DNA from: Semisulcospira habei
Taxonomy: Eukaryota > Mollusca > Gastropoda > Semisulcospiridae
Length of the DNA: 64,000 nt
Assembly: GCA_036245525.1 (NCBI GenBank)
Contig: BTPG01000001.1
Coordinates: forward strand, 224,881,748-224,945,747
Reading direction: 5' to 3'
In this document: in pieces, positions 43,933-54,749 of the stretch
Position numbering within the stretch: position 1 is the first letter of the stretch
Layout: the number at the start of each line of letters is the position of its first letter
Translations under genes and position numbers: made by a program
The notes under the pieces: generated by a model
What the model was told of the DNA's origin: nothing
The model's input: only the letters and a program-made list of their open reading frames with translations
The model's database searches: none

Positions 43933-44045
43933 AAATGAAAACAAGGTTTGCTGAAAACATTGTGTATTTATTTTCAGTACAATATAAAAATATAAAAGTG
44001 GAAGTGCAAGGCTATGCGATTTAACACAGGCGATCCCACAATACG

Positions 44046-44112
44046 TACCAGTCTGTGATTTATGACCTTACGGTCTAGCGCCGTAGGCTCATAATCACAA
44101 ACTAGCACGTAA
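44046..44112. mobile_element. Foldback family I, copy I3
   Basis: GTACCAGTCTGTGATTTATG + ACCTTACGG, inverse CCGTAGGCTCATAATCACAA + ACTAGCAC; centre CTAGCG. Confidence 0.65.
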
Positions 44113-44267
44113 GCAATAAACTGATTATCAAACTTAACCACTTCACTGCTCGTGGACGCAAACTGCGTACCTGAAATCTTTCTTTATTCAACACCAAAGA
44201 GACCAGTCTTTCCAACAAAAACATGGATGCAAAGTGGTGTTAACAAGAGATATAGATCTCCACCCGG

Positions 44268-44372
44268 CTTCAACAGGTATAGATCCTTATTAGCCCCTGC
44301 AATTGCGGGGCTAATAAGGATCTACGCTTGTTGAAGCTGGATCGTGCTGACGTATTGTCGGCAGTGAAGGGG
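44268..44372. mobile_element. Foldback MITE family B variant, copy B16
   Basis: Arms CTTCAACAGGTATAGATCCT + TATTAGCCCCTGC: TTATTAGCC replaces TCATGAGCC in both arms. Right end GGCAGTGAAGGGGTTA. Confidence 0.82.
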
Positions 44373-44483
44373 TTAGGTCTCTGTTGAATGTGAAGAAATC
44401 GATGCAATGTACATACTTTTTATAGAAGGTATATCAATCGTGCTTTTATAATTTATTAGAAACAAAAATCAATAACTGATTAT

Positions 44484-44579
44484 AGCTGATCCTTTGGCTG
44501 TCGGCAACGCCTTATTTCAGAGGTGATTCTCGAAGAAAACACCTCGACAGCAAGCGCTAATGACAGCCAGAGGGCTAAG
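44484..44579. mobile_element. Foldback MITE family C, diverged copy C5
   Basis: ATCCTTTGGCTGTCGGCAAC ... TGACAGCCAGAGGGCTAAG, centre TTCTCGAAGAA. Confidence 0.6.
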
Positions 44580-44627
44580 GGAAGAGAACAAACTTTGTCA
44601 ACTGACTATCAAACCTAGCATTTAACC

Positions 44628-44700
44628 TGTTCAATGGGGAGAAAATTGTAACACAACCCAACTGCAAGAGGCATAGATCCTCCTGAGCCCCCCGCAAGTG
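44628..44700. mobile_element. Foldback MITE family B, copy B17, left half only
   Basis: AACCTGTTCAATGGGGAGAA, CTGCAAGAGGCATAGATCCT up to GCCCCCCGCAAG; the right arm is absent. Confidence 0.6.
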
Positions 44701-44837
44701 CTGACACCACTTTGATGCCATGTTCCTCTGACGTCTAGTTTTTTGTTTGTTTGTTGAATTAACGCACAGTGCAGAAACTCAGCTGGTACTAAACCGGTTA
44801 ATAGGTCAGAATCCCTCTTTTCTTGTCAAAAACTACC

Positions 44838-44940
44838 CAGCCAAGAAAGAAACACGTTGGGAAAGAACAAGCACAATACAACTAAAACAGTTGTGTTGTG
44901 CTTTCCCTTTCTAAACGTGTCTCTGTCTTTGCTGGGCATT
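44838..44940. repeat. Inverted pair of Penelope-like ends
   Basis: ACCCAGCCAAGAAAGAAACA and AGCACAATACAACT face AGTTGTGTTGTGCTTTCC and CGTGTCTCTGTCTTTGCTGGG. The half-sites resemble the insertion at 1696-1848 (AAAGAAACACG and TACAACACAATT). Confidence 0.5.
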
Positions 44941-45020
44941 TCTTTGGATTTTACACGCATGGTGAGAATTTCTTCAATCATACTAGAAAGATTAACTATA
45001 ATCGATTATTGAACTTTTTA

Positions 45021-45090
45021 TATACTGACGAGCAGAAGAAAATAATGCGACATTTCCGAAAATGTATTTCTTTTGCTTGACAGTATACTA
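45021..45090. mobile_element. Foldback family P, copy P2
   Basis: TATACTGACGAGCAGAAGAA ... TTCTTTTGCTTGACAGTATA; TATA on both sides suggests a TA target, as in Tc1/mariner MITEs. Confidence 0.7.
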
Positions 45091-45253
45091 GCCACCACAT
45101 AATTATGACGTCTCTTAGACGTCAGCAATTTCGTTGCCGATAGGCATGATTTACAAAATAAGGTTTGCACGAAGCAAAGATCTGTCAAAAGCTGAAATGT
45201 AAGTGTATATTTTCGATTTTTATTACAGAGTTCATCGAATTCGATAGGTACTA

Positions 45254-45468
45254 TTTATCTCATTCAGCCCGACGCACGTATTTCCCGAATTTTGTAGGCG
45301 TCATCTAACGACTATGCATCTGTTACAGGAGATGGATCGACCATGATAATTCAAGGGTAGTGCCAGATTAGCTTGGCGCCGACAGACGCCAAGCTAATCT
45401 GGCACTACCCTTGAATTATCATGGTCGATCCATCTCCTGTTGTGGTGCGTCAGGGCTGAATGAGTTAA
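45254..45468. mobile_element. Foldback MITE family A, copy A12
   Basis: Core arms 45327-45438, T-type, loop GACA; right end GGGCTGAATGAGTTAA, left end ATCTCATTCAGCCCGACG. Confidence 0.88.
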
Positions 45469-46660
45469 GACCATGGTTATAAAACATACGGTTACATCAG
45501 TACAAACTGCAAAACAAAATTGACGCCATAGTATTAATTTGTAAAATCTTCAATGTCACAAACAAGGAGACAGACTTTCTGCATATACATTTGACAATTT
45601 GAATTACATCTAATCTAATCATGCTGTATTATCACCCTTGGAGGCGAGTGGATATACATAAAACATCTGAAAGCACCGTATATATTAAAAGCCCGACATT
45701 TATGGAGTACCAGGAATGCCATGCTGATTCAGTGGCGTAGGAATAGGAAGGGGGGGGGGAGGGTGTGGGGGGGGGGGGGGCAGGTAAGGCTTAGGTATAC
45801 CACCTCTGGACATATTTTTTTCCCGATATATTCGATTTATTCCTATTTATGTCCCCATTGCGCATGTAGTGATCGGGGAATAGTATTTTTGGGACATTCC
45901 TCTTTTTTGTAATTTTTATTTTTACTTAGGCCATACCTCCTCTTTACCCGTATCATTTTGAATGTGTACTTTCTGCAGGCACAACTGTCTTGTTACGTGG
46001 ATAAAAATCCAAGGTAAGCCTTTATTGTTTGCACAAACCAGGCTAATAATGATACTGTTCTAGAAGAAATATTACCCAAGGTTATTTTGAACATGACAGC
46101 GCTGCTCAGGATGTTTTTGTCACATTACCTCCACCCACTAACTCCTCGTTAATTTCTGTTAAAGAGGCAGCTCTCCATTTCCCCCGAAAATCTTACTACG
46201 TCACCAGGTGCAGCTTTGACCGTTGTTTTTATGTTGCCTAGATAGGCGATTATTTTCCTTTCGACGGTAATTTGTTTCTGTTGTTAAATTGTATTTTTTT
46301 GTACTAGCTTTAGTCAAGTAGAAATTTAACAAAAGAGCATATACTAGTGTGTTCAGGAGACTTAGGGCTGTCTTAGCATTCTGTTTGTGTCAGGTTGGTT
46401 CGAGTCGGGATAAGGCCACTGGCGCCGCACGGCCATTAGATGCCTTGGCGACGGGCTTCATCCGTCCCGAGTCATTGTCCATTTTGTAGCTGTGTTATTG
46501 TAATTTGTGGAATGAACGAGTGAGTGAATGTGAGCAGCATCTGCGGTGGCAAGACAATTTTTGCTGTGTATGATTATTTTCTATCACAGCAACAATAAAG
46601 TCATCTTGAATCTTGACATGTGAATTAAGCCTGCAAAATGGATATATCCCTCGAGGTTCT
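45469..46660. other. Non-coding stretch, partly retroposon-derived
   Basis: Contains CAGTGGCGTAGGAATAGG with G-runs (45730-45781), a hAT-like end, and a 3'-UTR-like stretch ending ACAATAAAGTCATCTTGAAT (46586-46615). No gene. Confidence 0.45.
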
Positions 46661-46666
46661 ACCCAG

Positions 46667-46766
46667 CAAGCAAGAGTGTTCGGGCTCATGTCAGACGCAA
46701 TGGGCCCGCGCACGGCTGTGCGCGGGCCCACTGCGGCCGTAGGGGGTCCGAAGACGTTTTGCTACA
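46667..46766. mobile_element. GC-rich foldback family D, copy D5
   Basis: GGGCCCGCGCACGGC-TGTGCGCGGGCCC centre is perfect; outer arms have decayed. Confidence 0.75.
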
Positions 46767-46828
46767 GGGGTAGGCCTCTTACACTTAGGCCTTGCTGTCA
46801 CACAGGCCCTGACGTGAAAGGACTAAGA

Positions 46829-46968
46829 CTACTCTTTGCAGCAGTACCAGAGAATTAACAGCAAAGTCAGAAATCCACCGCCGCCGCCCACTGACCCTCC
46901 AATGATGACCGTGCTGAAAGAAACCAGTAGGTCGTCATGTGAGTCTAGGCCACTTCCAGACGTTACGT
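46829..46968 (-). CDS. Candidate small membrane protein, exon 2 with TM segment
   Basis: Preceded by GGTCACCTGCAG. Continues the phase-1 codon of the exon at 48627-48552 and encodes DVTSGSGLDSHDDLLVSF, STVIIGGSVGGGGGFLTLLL, ILWYCCKE-stop. The stretch from about residue 45 to 67 is hydrophobic and glycine-rich, a likely single transmembrane helix, followed by a very short tail with two Cys (a possible palmitoylation site) and Lys-Glu. With exon 1 the product has 71 residues: signal peptide, about 20-residue acidic ectodomain, TM, short tail, a type I topology. No known family recognised. Further exons within the 1.6-kb intron cannot be excluded. Confidence 0.45.
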
Positions 46969-47149
46969 CTGCAGGTGACCTAAATGCACATGAGCATACA
47001 CAGAAACACATGAGTATACACAGAAACACATGAGCATACGTCTATGAGGGCGTTTATTGCAACGTTAACCCCTTCTTTGCCGGTGATCGTGAATTGCGCG
47101 TTTGAAACGACTGCATTCGCACGAAGACGACAATGCATATGAATGCGAA

Positions 47150-47803
<654 letters not shown>

Positions 47804-48051
47804 CAAACAAGAAAGAGTGCGTGTATTACTTGGAGATACGGGGACAGCACTCGAAAGCTGGGTATTCTCCACAACAGCCGTGTTGACATTCGAAGGTGCC
47901 AGACTGAACGGGTCGAATGCGGCCAACAGCAAAATCGAACTTATTTTCGTACGATTTGCACAGCTCTAAAAGAATCGGCGGAAATGATGGGAAAGTGAAG
48001 TGAGTTATCTACGACACATAAAATGGGGAGACTTTATTGAGTATAAAAATC

Positions 48052-48163
48052 CATCCATCAACCATCCATCCATCCATCCATCCATCCATCCATCCATCCA
48101 TCCATCCATCCATCCATCCATCCATCCATCCATCCATCCATCCATCCATCCATCCATCCATCC
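48052..48163. repeat. (TCCA)n microsatellite
   Basis: About 27 units; IHPSIHPS and GWMDGWMD frames are artefacts. Confidence 0.95.
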
Positions 48164-48254
48164 ACAGTTAGCCAATATATCGACTAGTAAACCGAAACTC
48201 CAGGGAAAAAAAATCGATTTATTTTTCAATGTAACCCTTAAACAGCCACCGGGT

Positions 48255-48317
48255 GCGCAAAGGGGCATCGGGCCGACGTCGGCCGCCGTTGGCCCGCGCA
48301 CGGATGACCTTTGCTAC
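48255..48317. mobile_element. GC-rich foldback family D, copy D6, half deleted
   Basis: Left arm GGGCCGACGTCGGCCGCCGT + TGGCCCGCGCACGG, then only GATGACCTTTGC of the right arm. Confidence 0.75.
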
Positions 48318-48379
48318 TGGGCAGTGACCATGAGTAAAACCTGCAATCTTCTAGCAGACTGTCATCCGCGTTGGACACA

Positions 48380-48452
48380 TGGACATAAAATGACACAAGA
48401 AAGAGTTCTATTCCCACATGTGCGGGGGCTAAAACAAGTCTATAACTCTTGC
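48380..48452. mobile_element. Foldback MITE family B relic B19
   Basis: ACATGTGCGGGGGCT...AAGTCTATAACTCTTGCAG; only the right half is recognisable. Confidence 0.4.
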
Positions 48453-48477
48453 AGTAAAAAGACTACTACAATCTCAG

Positions 48478-48528
48478 TGCGCAAAGGTCATCGGGGCCGA
48501 CGTCGGCCCGATGGCCGTTTGCGCATTG
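48478..48528. mobile_element. GC-rich foldback family D, copy D7, centre deleted
   Basis: GCGCAAAGGTCATCGGGGCC-GACGTC-GGCCCGATGGCCGTTTGCGC: the outer arms are joined directly. Confidence 0.75.
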
Positions 48529-48551
48529 GGTCGTCAGGTTGTTCTGTTTAC

Positions 48552-48627
48552 CAACGGCAGCCGTGTAGCCCTGCATCAAGATGATGAGGAATGCAAGCGC
48601 CCATTTTGAAGATCTCACAATAGACAT
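48552..48627 (-). CDS. Candidate small membrane protein, exon 1 with signal peptide
   Basis: ATG at 48627. 25 codons: a basic start (MSIVRSSK), a hydrophobic core [11 protein letters not shown] and a small-residue end GYTAA, a convincing signal peptide. Followed by GTAAAC in phase 1, which matches exon 2 at 46968. The exact in-frame fit of an SP exon to a TM exon, both flanked by splice-site consensus, is the main evidence. No expression support, and the chance of a spurious pair is not negligible. Confidence 0.45.
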
Positions 48628-49237
48628 CTTTGTTAGCTCTCACTGACGTCTGAAAAAAAGGACAATTTTCTGTTCAGTTGTATCACTTTCGTCTTGATGC
48701 GCACAACAGCCTAGCTAGCAAAACGAAAGTAAATTAAAAAAAAAAAATAAATAAGTCAAAAGACGTTAAAAATGTATGTACTTATATTTTTAGATTTATC
48801 GATGTTTTTAATTAAAATTTTGTTGGAAAGATGTTAATTAGAGTTACACATTTATTATGCTTTTATCGATTTTGGTATCAATTTCAGCTCACTTAATCAA
48901 ATTTCGAATACAAAGGATTTAAATTTCACCCCCCCAAAAAAAAAAAAACACCAGTAGCTCGCTTGAGCTTGCGCTTAGCACCACGTGAACGCTCTGTGTT
49001 TACGTACACTGCGTGATTCACGTGAGCGTGCTTGTTGGGTTCAGTTCGCGGCGCCGCGTTGATCCGTTTTAAATTGGGATAAAGCGCCTGTATAATCCAC
49101 TGATTTTTTATGGTTTGAGGAGCCACTTTTAAAAAAAAAGTCCCTGATCAGAAAATGTCTAATACTGAAAAATGCAACATAGTTTGAGTCTTCATTTTAT
49201 AGCACATAACAAGTCCACGTATGGTCACACAAACCTC

Positions 49238-49345
49238 CAATGCGCAAAAGGGCATAGGGCCGAAGTCGGCGGACGTTGGCCCGCGCACCGCCGTACGCGG
49301 GCCAACTGCGGCCGATGTCGGTCCATGGCCTTTGCGCACTGGGCT
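49238..49345. mobile_element. GC-rich foldback family D, copy D8
   Basis: CAATGCGCAAAAGGGCATAG at left, ATGGCCTTTGCGCACTGGG at right, centre CGCACCGCCGTACGCG. Full length with several arm mismatches. Confidence 0.82.
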
Positions 49346-49842
49346 ATCGCTGTCCGCGGCGCTTTTTGTCGAGACGAGTACGGAGAGCCTTTGGTGGAGG
49401 TGATTCTTGCTGGAATCGACTAAACAACAAGCGGAGACAGCGAAAGAAAAACAAGATGGGACCCAGCCCAAAATTGTTCCTAGTTTTAAGTTTATCCATC
49501 TGATCCATCTCTCTCCACCCTAACCCACCACCCTGCTCTCTGATCCAAGCACACTGGCACACAGAAACACCAGTTGTGCGCTCTATGGGCTACGCAGGGA
49601 CAGTCATCCTGAAGACGAATAATTGAATTCACGAGCAACAAATGGTGTCACTACAAGCTTTACGTGATATCGTTGTTAGTCCCACGACGCCGGGTACATG
49701 GTGATGAAATTGATGTTTTACGTCACTCGTCCCAGTGCTAAAAAAATATGTTTAAGAGGCTCGCAACTTGGTACTTTTAGAGCTGATTTTTAAGTCTTGT
49801 CTCTTTATAGAAGAGTTATGTAGTTAGTTATTAAGTTAGTGG

Positions 49843-49906
49843 GTTAGTTATTTGGGTTTAACGCCGAGCAGGCGGCTAGGGCCATCTTACGGCGGTTTAT
49901 AGAAGA
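49843..49906 (+). repeat. Short interspersed motif K, copy 2
   Basis: GTTATTTGGGTTTAACGCCG, AGCAGGCGGCTAGGGCCATC, TTACGGCGG. Partner of 16951-17010. Confidence 0.5.
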
Positions 49907-50137
49907 GAGTTTTAGAATGGGACGCACTGGACTGCTTTCAATAGCAATTACATGGCGTCATTGGTGGGTAGGCCTCATACTCTGACAGAAAAGTAACAAA
50001 ATAAAAATTACGTAAAGAATTGCAACTGTCATAATTGTTTCATTATTCATTCATGATTATATTTTGTGTTTGATTGTATTTTTGTGCAATTTGTGGGTGT
50101 AATCGTTTCAAATTATATTGTTTAAAATCTGTAGTAA

Positions 50138-50175
50138 TGATAATAATAATGAAAATAATAATAGTAATAATAATA

Positions 50176-50224
<49 letters not shown>

Positions 50225-50268
50225 TACGTTGTAGTAGTAGTAGTAGTAGTAGTAGTAGCAGTAGTAGT
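50138..50268. repeat. (AAT)n and (AGT)n microsatellites
   Basis: AAT tract to 50221, then AGT tract 50231-50268. Confidence 0.95.
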
Positions 50269-50908
50269 ATTAAATGAATATTAGTATGACACTGACAATG
50301 AACTGTTCACACATTTTAACTACAGCATTACTGTAAACCTGAATTCATGATACTACCTCACATGACGAAGTAAGCAGACTTCTTTCCACGGAATAAATCA
50401 TTGGAGAGAGAAAAAAATATGAAAAACAGTACGATAGCTTCATGTAGTTCCTCATAATCGGATTTCAAGCGCACACGGGTAATCAAACGGAAACAAATAG
50501 AAAAAAATGGATTTATTTCTCACCAGAAAATCTCTTCAAGTCTGAAATATTCACGCTCTCTCGAAGGAGTGTTTACTCATGTCCACCTACCAAGCCTTCT
50601 GAAAATCATGTGACCGTCCCTCCTATACCCAATGTCCCAAGGAGACACCAAGTGACCTTTTTCAGGAGAGATGATTGGTCTGTACATGCATGGTTATGCG
50701 AATGAGTCGAGATGGTTGCTATACACCATATCAGTCCAACCGACCTGGGGCTGTTTACTGTCGTCGCGGAGGCTCATGAGGATCTATGTCTTTGGCAGAA
50801 ACCACTTTGTGTTCATGTTCCTTTGAACGGATTTGGGATTTGGCAATGAATTTACAATGATTTCAAAAAGAGATTCTGCGTCCAGTGTCAGTGCAGAGGT
50901 TAATTACT

Positions 50909-51002
50909 GTACTGCAGAGCAAAAGAAATGACATATTTTTGCAACATTTTAGTGTTTCCGATGATTCCAAAAATGTCGCTTTTCTTTTGCTCGTCAATCT
51001 AT
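50909..51002. mobile_element. Foldback family P, copy P3
   Basis: ACTGCAGAGCAAAAGAAATG ... AATGTCGCTTTTCTTTTGCT + CGTCA. Confidence 0.7.
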
Positions 51003-51838
51003 ATTACGTACCATTGTGTTGGAGGAGAACAACATCAGTATAAACATACAGGTGTGCGCTGAATAGGCCAGGTTGAATAGAATCAGAAATTTGCGATGTT
51101 TTCTCACAGGACAGTTGTGGAGACTGCACGACCATGACAGTACAGTGGTGGTGCCGGAAATGCTTGGCGCATACTTGAGTATGATGTTATTATCAGCTGT
51201 GTGAGGTAATGGTGTGATATTATTTTAGTCTTTAATGTGAATATATATATGCGTAGCGTTCTTATTTTAACTGTGTGGTTTGTGTGTGTAAATGCTTGCT
51301 TGTATAAAGTAGGACTGACTTCAAGAAAACTTTCAACGCTTTTATTGCACTTTTGTACATGAAAAAACATGGCAAGAAACTATATCTTATCTTAACCCTC
51401 TATATCCGCTGATCTTTATTTTTCGCCAAACTATTCCAAACCATATGAGCAGTAGCCGATATTTACTTTTTGTAAATCGGGTCATACACATCCGTGTTTC
51501 CCATATGATGAGAGAAACACACATATTCTCAAGGCGGCTGTTTCTCAGGAAAAGCTGATTTCTTCTTCCTGAATTGACCATGACGTCCAGAACGTAAAAC
51601 AAGCAGTGCCCATACTCATCGTCTCTTTTCAGGGCAAGCGCACTTAAAAACACTATATCATCATGACAACTAGAGTGCTTGTAACGATAAGCCCCTTGTG
51701 CAATACCAGTGGTTGCATGCACAAGTGGACTAACCCCTTCACTACCAGTGGACGCAAAATTATGTTTTTGCAAGCAAGGCAAATTCAAAACCGAACAGTT
51801 CACTCAATCTAAGGAACACCGATGTGTGAGTAGGGGCG
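51003..51838. other. Non-coding stretch, nature unknown
   Basis: A 138-codon minus-strand frame (51803-51387) has no recognisable domain. The stretch begins near 51395 with AACCCTCTATATCCGC, again an AACCC start. Confidence 0.35.
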
Positions 51839-51950
51839 GCAAGAGGCAACGAACCTCATAAACCCCCGCATACGCGGGGGCTTATGAGGTTCGTTGCCTC
51901 TTGCAGTTGGGCCGCTTTTTATCTTTTTTTTCCCCGACAGTGAAGGGGTT
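51839..51950. mobile_element. Foldback MITE family B variant, copy B21
   Basis: CAAGAGGCAACGAACCTCAT + AAACCCCCGC: ACGAACCTCATAA replaces ATAGATCCTCATGA, identically in both arms. Right end GACAGTGAAGGGGTT. Confidence 0.85.
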
Positions 51951-51954
51951 TTCA

Positions 51955-52080
51955 GTTCAATTCGATTCATTCGATTTATTGTCTAGGCGGATTGGAATTT
52001 CGTCTTTGGCTTCACAGCATAAAAACAAGCAAATGTTAACAAACAAATATCATAAAGAGATAAACTAAATCCGGAATAAG
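51955..52080 (-). repeat. Retroposon 3'-end-like sequence
   Basis: Minus strand: CAATAAATCGAATGAATCGA preceded by TCCAATCCGCCTAGA, resembling the CAATAAAGT...GAATTGAA ends of LINE-type retroposons. Confidence 0.4.
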
Positions 52081-52124
52081 AGTATTAACTATAAGTACTT
52101 TTTAAAGTACAACTAAAAATAAAT

Positions 52125-52256
<132 letters not shown>

Positions 52257-52924
52257 CATCATTCAGTCAGGGCCGGACCCAGGGGGGGGGGTTACCTGGG
52301 TTCCGGAACCCCCCCTCCCAACTAAAAAAAAAAAAAAAAAAAAAAAGAACAGTGAATATTTTTTTATGCAAAGGGAGTTCCAAAGTTTTATTATTTTTTT
52401 TAATTGTTTTTAAAACATTGCAGTTTTTAGTCACTTTTAATCCAAGGCACAAAGAGTTATTTATAGACAATTCAACGGAAATCCATTTCAAGGGATCCGT
52501 TTAAACGTCCAAAACGTTTTCCCGTTGAAACGACCAAGTAACCCAACCCCTAACCCTATTATTAGTAAATGCAGCCATATTTTCTTGTTCTGGCCGCAAG
52601 CCTCTTCCAGCGCCTTCACCTTGATACAGCCCTAATCCCCCAAAAACGACTTTTTAGAAAGATTAATTAAGACGCTAAGTTGATAATTATGATAATTCGT
52701 TGTAATGAACATCTGTTGAAACGACCATCATTGAATCGTCCAAAAACATCGTTGAAATGGATTTCCGTTGAATCAACCAGGTACCCAAAAGAGTTGCTCT
52801 CCTTCAGTGCACGTCTTTCCGAGAAAGATCAGTGAAAAGACGTCTGACGTCATTAAGGTTTGTGGGGGGAAGTTTAAATCTCTATTTTCTTTGGTAACAC
52901 TTCACTTTTGCTGTCTCCTCGAAA

Positions 52925-53003
52925 ATGCCGAAACTGAAAAAAACAGATGCTGATGGCAGTAGGCGACTGTCATGCTGGTTTTCATCAAGCTCCATTTCAG
53001 AAG
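52925..53003 (+). CDS. hAT-type transposase, exon 1
   Basis: ATG followed by PKLKKTDADGSRRLSCWFSS and SSISE, ending in phase 1 at GTGGGT. A short basic/serine-rich start. It joins exon 2 to give SISED-DAVPRKRQK. The Met is inferred from the splice chain; there is no outside evidence. Confidence 0.55.
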
Positions 53004-54092
53004 GTGGGTACATTTTTAAATCCAATTTTGTCTCATAAAAGAAATGTAGTCAGTAGAACTAGGTAAAATTCACCCATTCCGAATTCGATTCAAATGAGCA
53101 CGTGGCGATGGCGCCGGTACTTCCTTCATGTGAGTGTAGCCTACGCTGTAGGAGCTGATACTAGCTGCATATAATGAATATCATAGATATAAAACAGCCC
53201 CACTTATTAAAATACCAAAACAGGTAACAATTAAAGTAATGCATAGCCTAAAATTTATTTCACAAAGTATTATGATATATAACTTTAAAAATGTCAATTT
53301 AAAAAATAAAGATATCGGCATCAATGATCAATATTGCTTTTATATTTATAAAAAAAATCTTTGGACGGCAAAATATCGTTTTCAATAACAAAACCAAGGG
53401 CTAAGTTATAAGGTATCGTTATCACTAGTGCAGCTTACTAGCTATGTATTGTGACGTAAATCTCTTCGGAGAGCAAAACAGAACCGTCTTGATGGCTGAC
53501 TATGGAAACCATAGCCTATCTGACGCCACTTGTTGACAGCGTCGCCATCAATTGTGACGGCAACATAGCCTTTCCGGGTGCGAAACCGTCATGACGACTT
53601 CGGTTTCTGGAACGACAAGAAGCCATCATGACGGCATCCCAACCACTGCCTTTTTTACATAATAAAATGGAAAATAAAAATGTGCTGAAATTTTGCCAAC
53701 TGCTGAAAATCAGCAAATTTGTTAACAGTTCCTATGCCTGTGAACAACGTGCTACAAAATAAGATTATTCACCCTTAGGCCTTTTGTTGATGAAATTTAA
53801 AATAAGCTAAGAACTAGTCAGAAAACCACTGTTTTTCTTTTTTTTATATTAAATTATTATTATAAAATTGTAGTAGACGTGTTAACACCTGCAATGCATA
53901 ATCATATATAAGATGTTGAAAAGACGGTTCTATTTTATTTTACATTTTTGTTGTTGCTTTTAGGATAATTTCATGTTTTAATTTTTATGTTATGTCTTTG
54001 TTTTTTCTTTTTTTTTCTTTTTGTTTGTTGTTGTTGAGTAAATTGTAAAGCGCTTAGAGCTGTTTACAGGTAAGCGCTATATAAGAAAACTT

Positions 54093-54125
<33 letters not shown>

Positions 54126-54145
54126 GTTGTTTTTCTAAACGGCAG

Positions 54146-54244
54146 ATGATGCAGTTCCTCGAAAGAGACAAAAATCAACCCAAAGTGAGACCACTGGCAG
54201 TGGAGTTCGAAACAGTGACATGGGAACAAGTAAAAGCAGTGTTG
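54146..54244 (+). CDS. hAT-type transposase, exon 2
   Basis: After TTTTTCTAAACGGCAG; encodes DAVPRKRQKSTQSETTGSGV + RNSDMGTSKSSV. PRKRQK is a likely nuclear localisation signal. Leaves in phase 1 at GTGAGT. Phases at both ends agree with the neighbours. Confidence 0.6.
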
Positions 54245-54559
54245 GTGAGTAATTTACTGCCCCCCCCCCCCCCCCCTCTCCAAAAAAAAAAAATTAAATT
54301 AAATACAACCTGAAATTGATACGTGATTGAGTGTTTCAATTTAATAATTAATATTAAACAAAATGACTGGTGGGTTCCATTGGCTATCATTAGCCTGAAG
54401 AAGACTCTACGAGTCATAAGGTAGCAAAGATTTTGTCCATCATTTGGGGGGAGGGGTCTAAAAAGAAAAGCTGTTATTTCAGATCATAAATATATATCTA
54501 AGCTTGACTGAAGTGTGTAAACGAAGACATATATATGCTTTAAATGTAATTATCTTGTT

Positions 54560-54684
<125 letters not shown>

Positions 54685-54749
54685 GTTACACACACAATCG
54701 TTTTAGTATTTCAGACTTCTCATAGACCCAGCTTTTATTTGTATTTCAG

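Larger units (their letters stand above)
49346..50908. other. Non-coding stretch
   Basis: Holds motif K, AAT/AGT microsatellites (50138-50268) and half of a family B hairpin (50760-50797: GTCGCGGAGGCTCATGAGGA). No gene recognised. Confidence 0.5.

Noticed and set aside
51387..51803. 138-codon minus-strand ORF
   Set aside because: No recognisable domain, no splice or promoter context, and the sequence begins with an AACCC motif like a transposon end.
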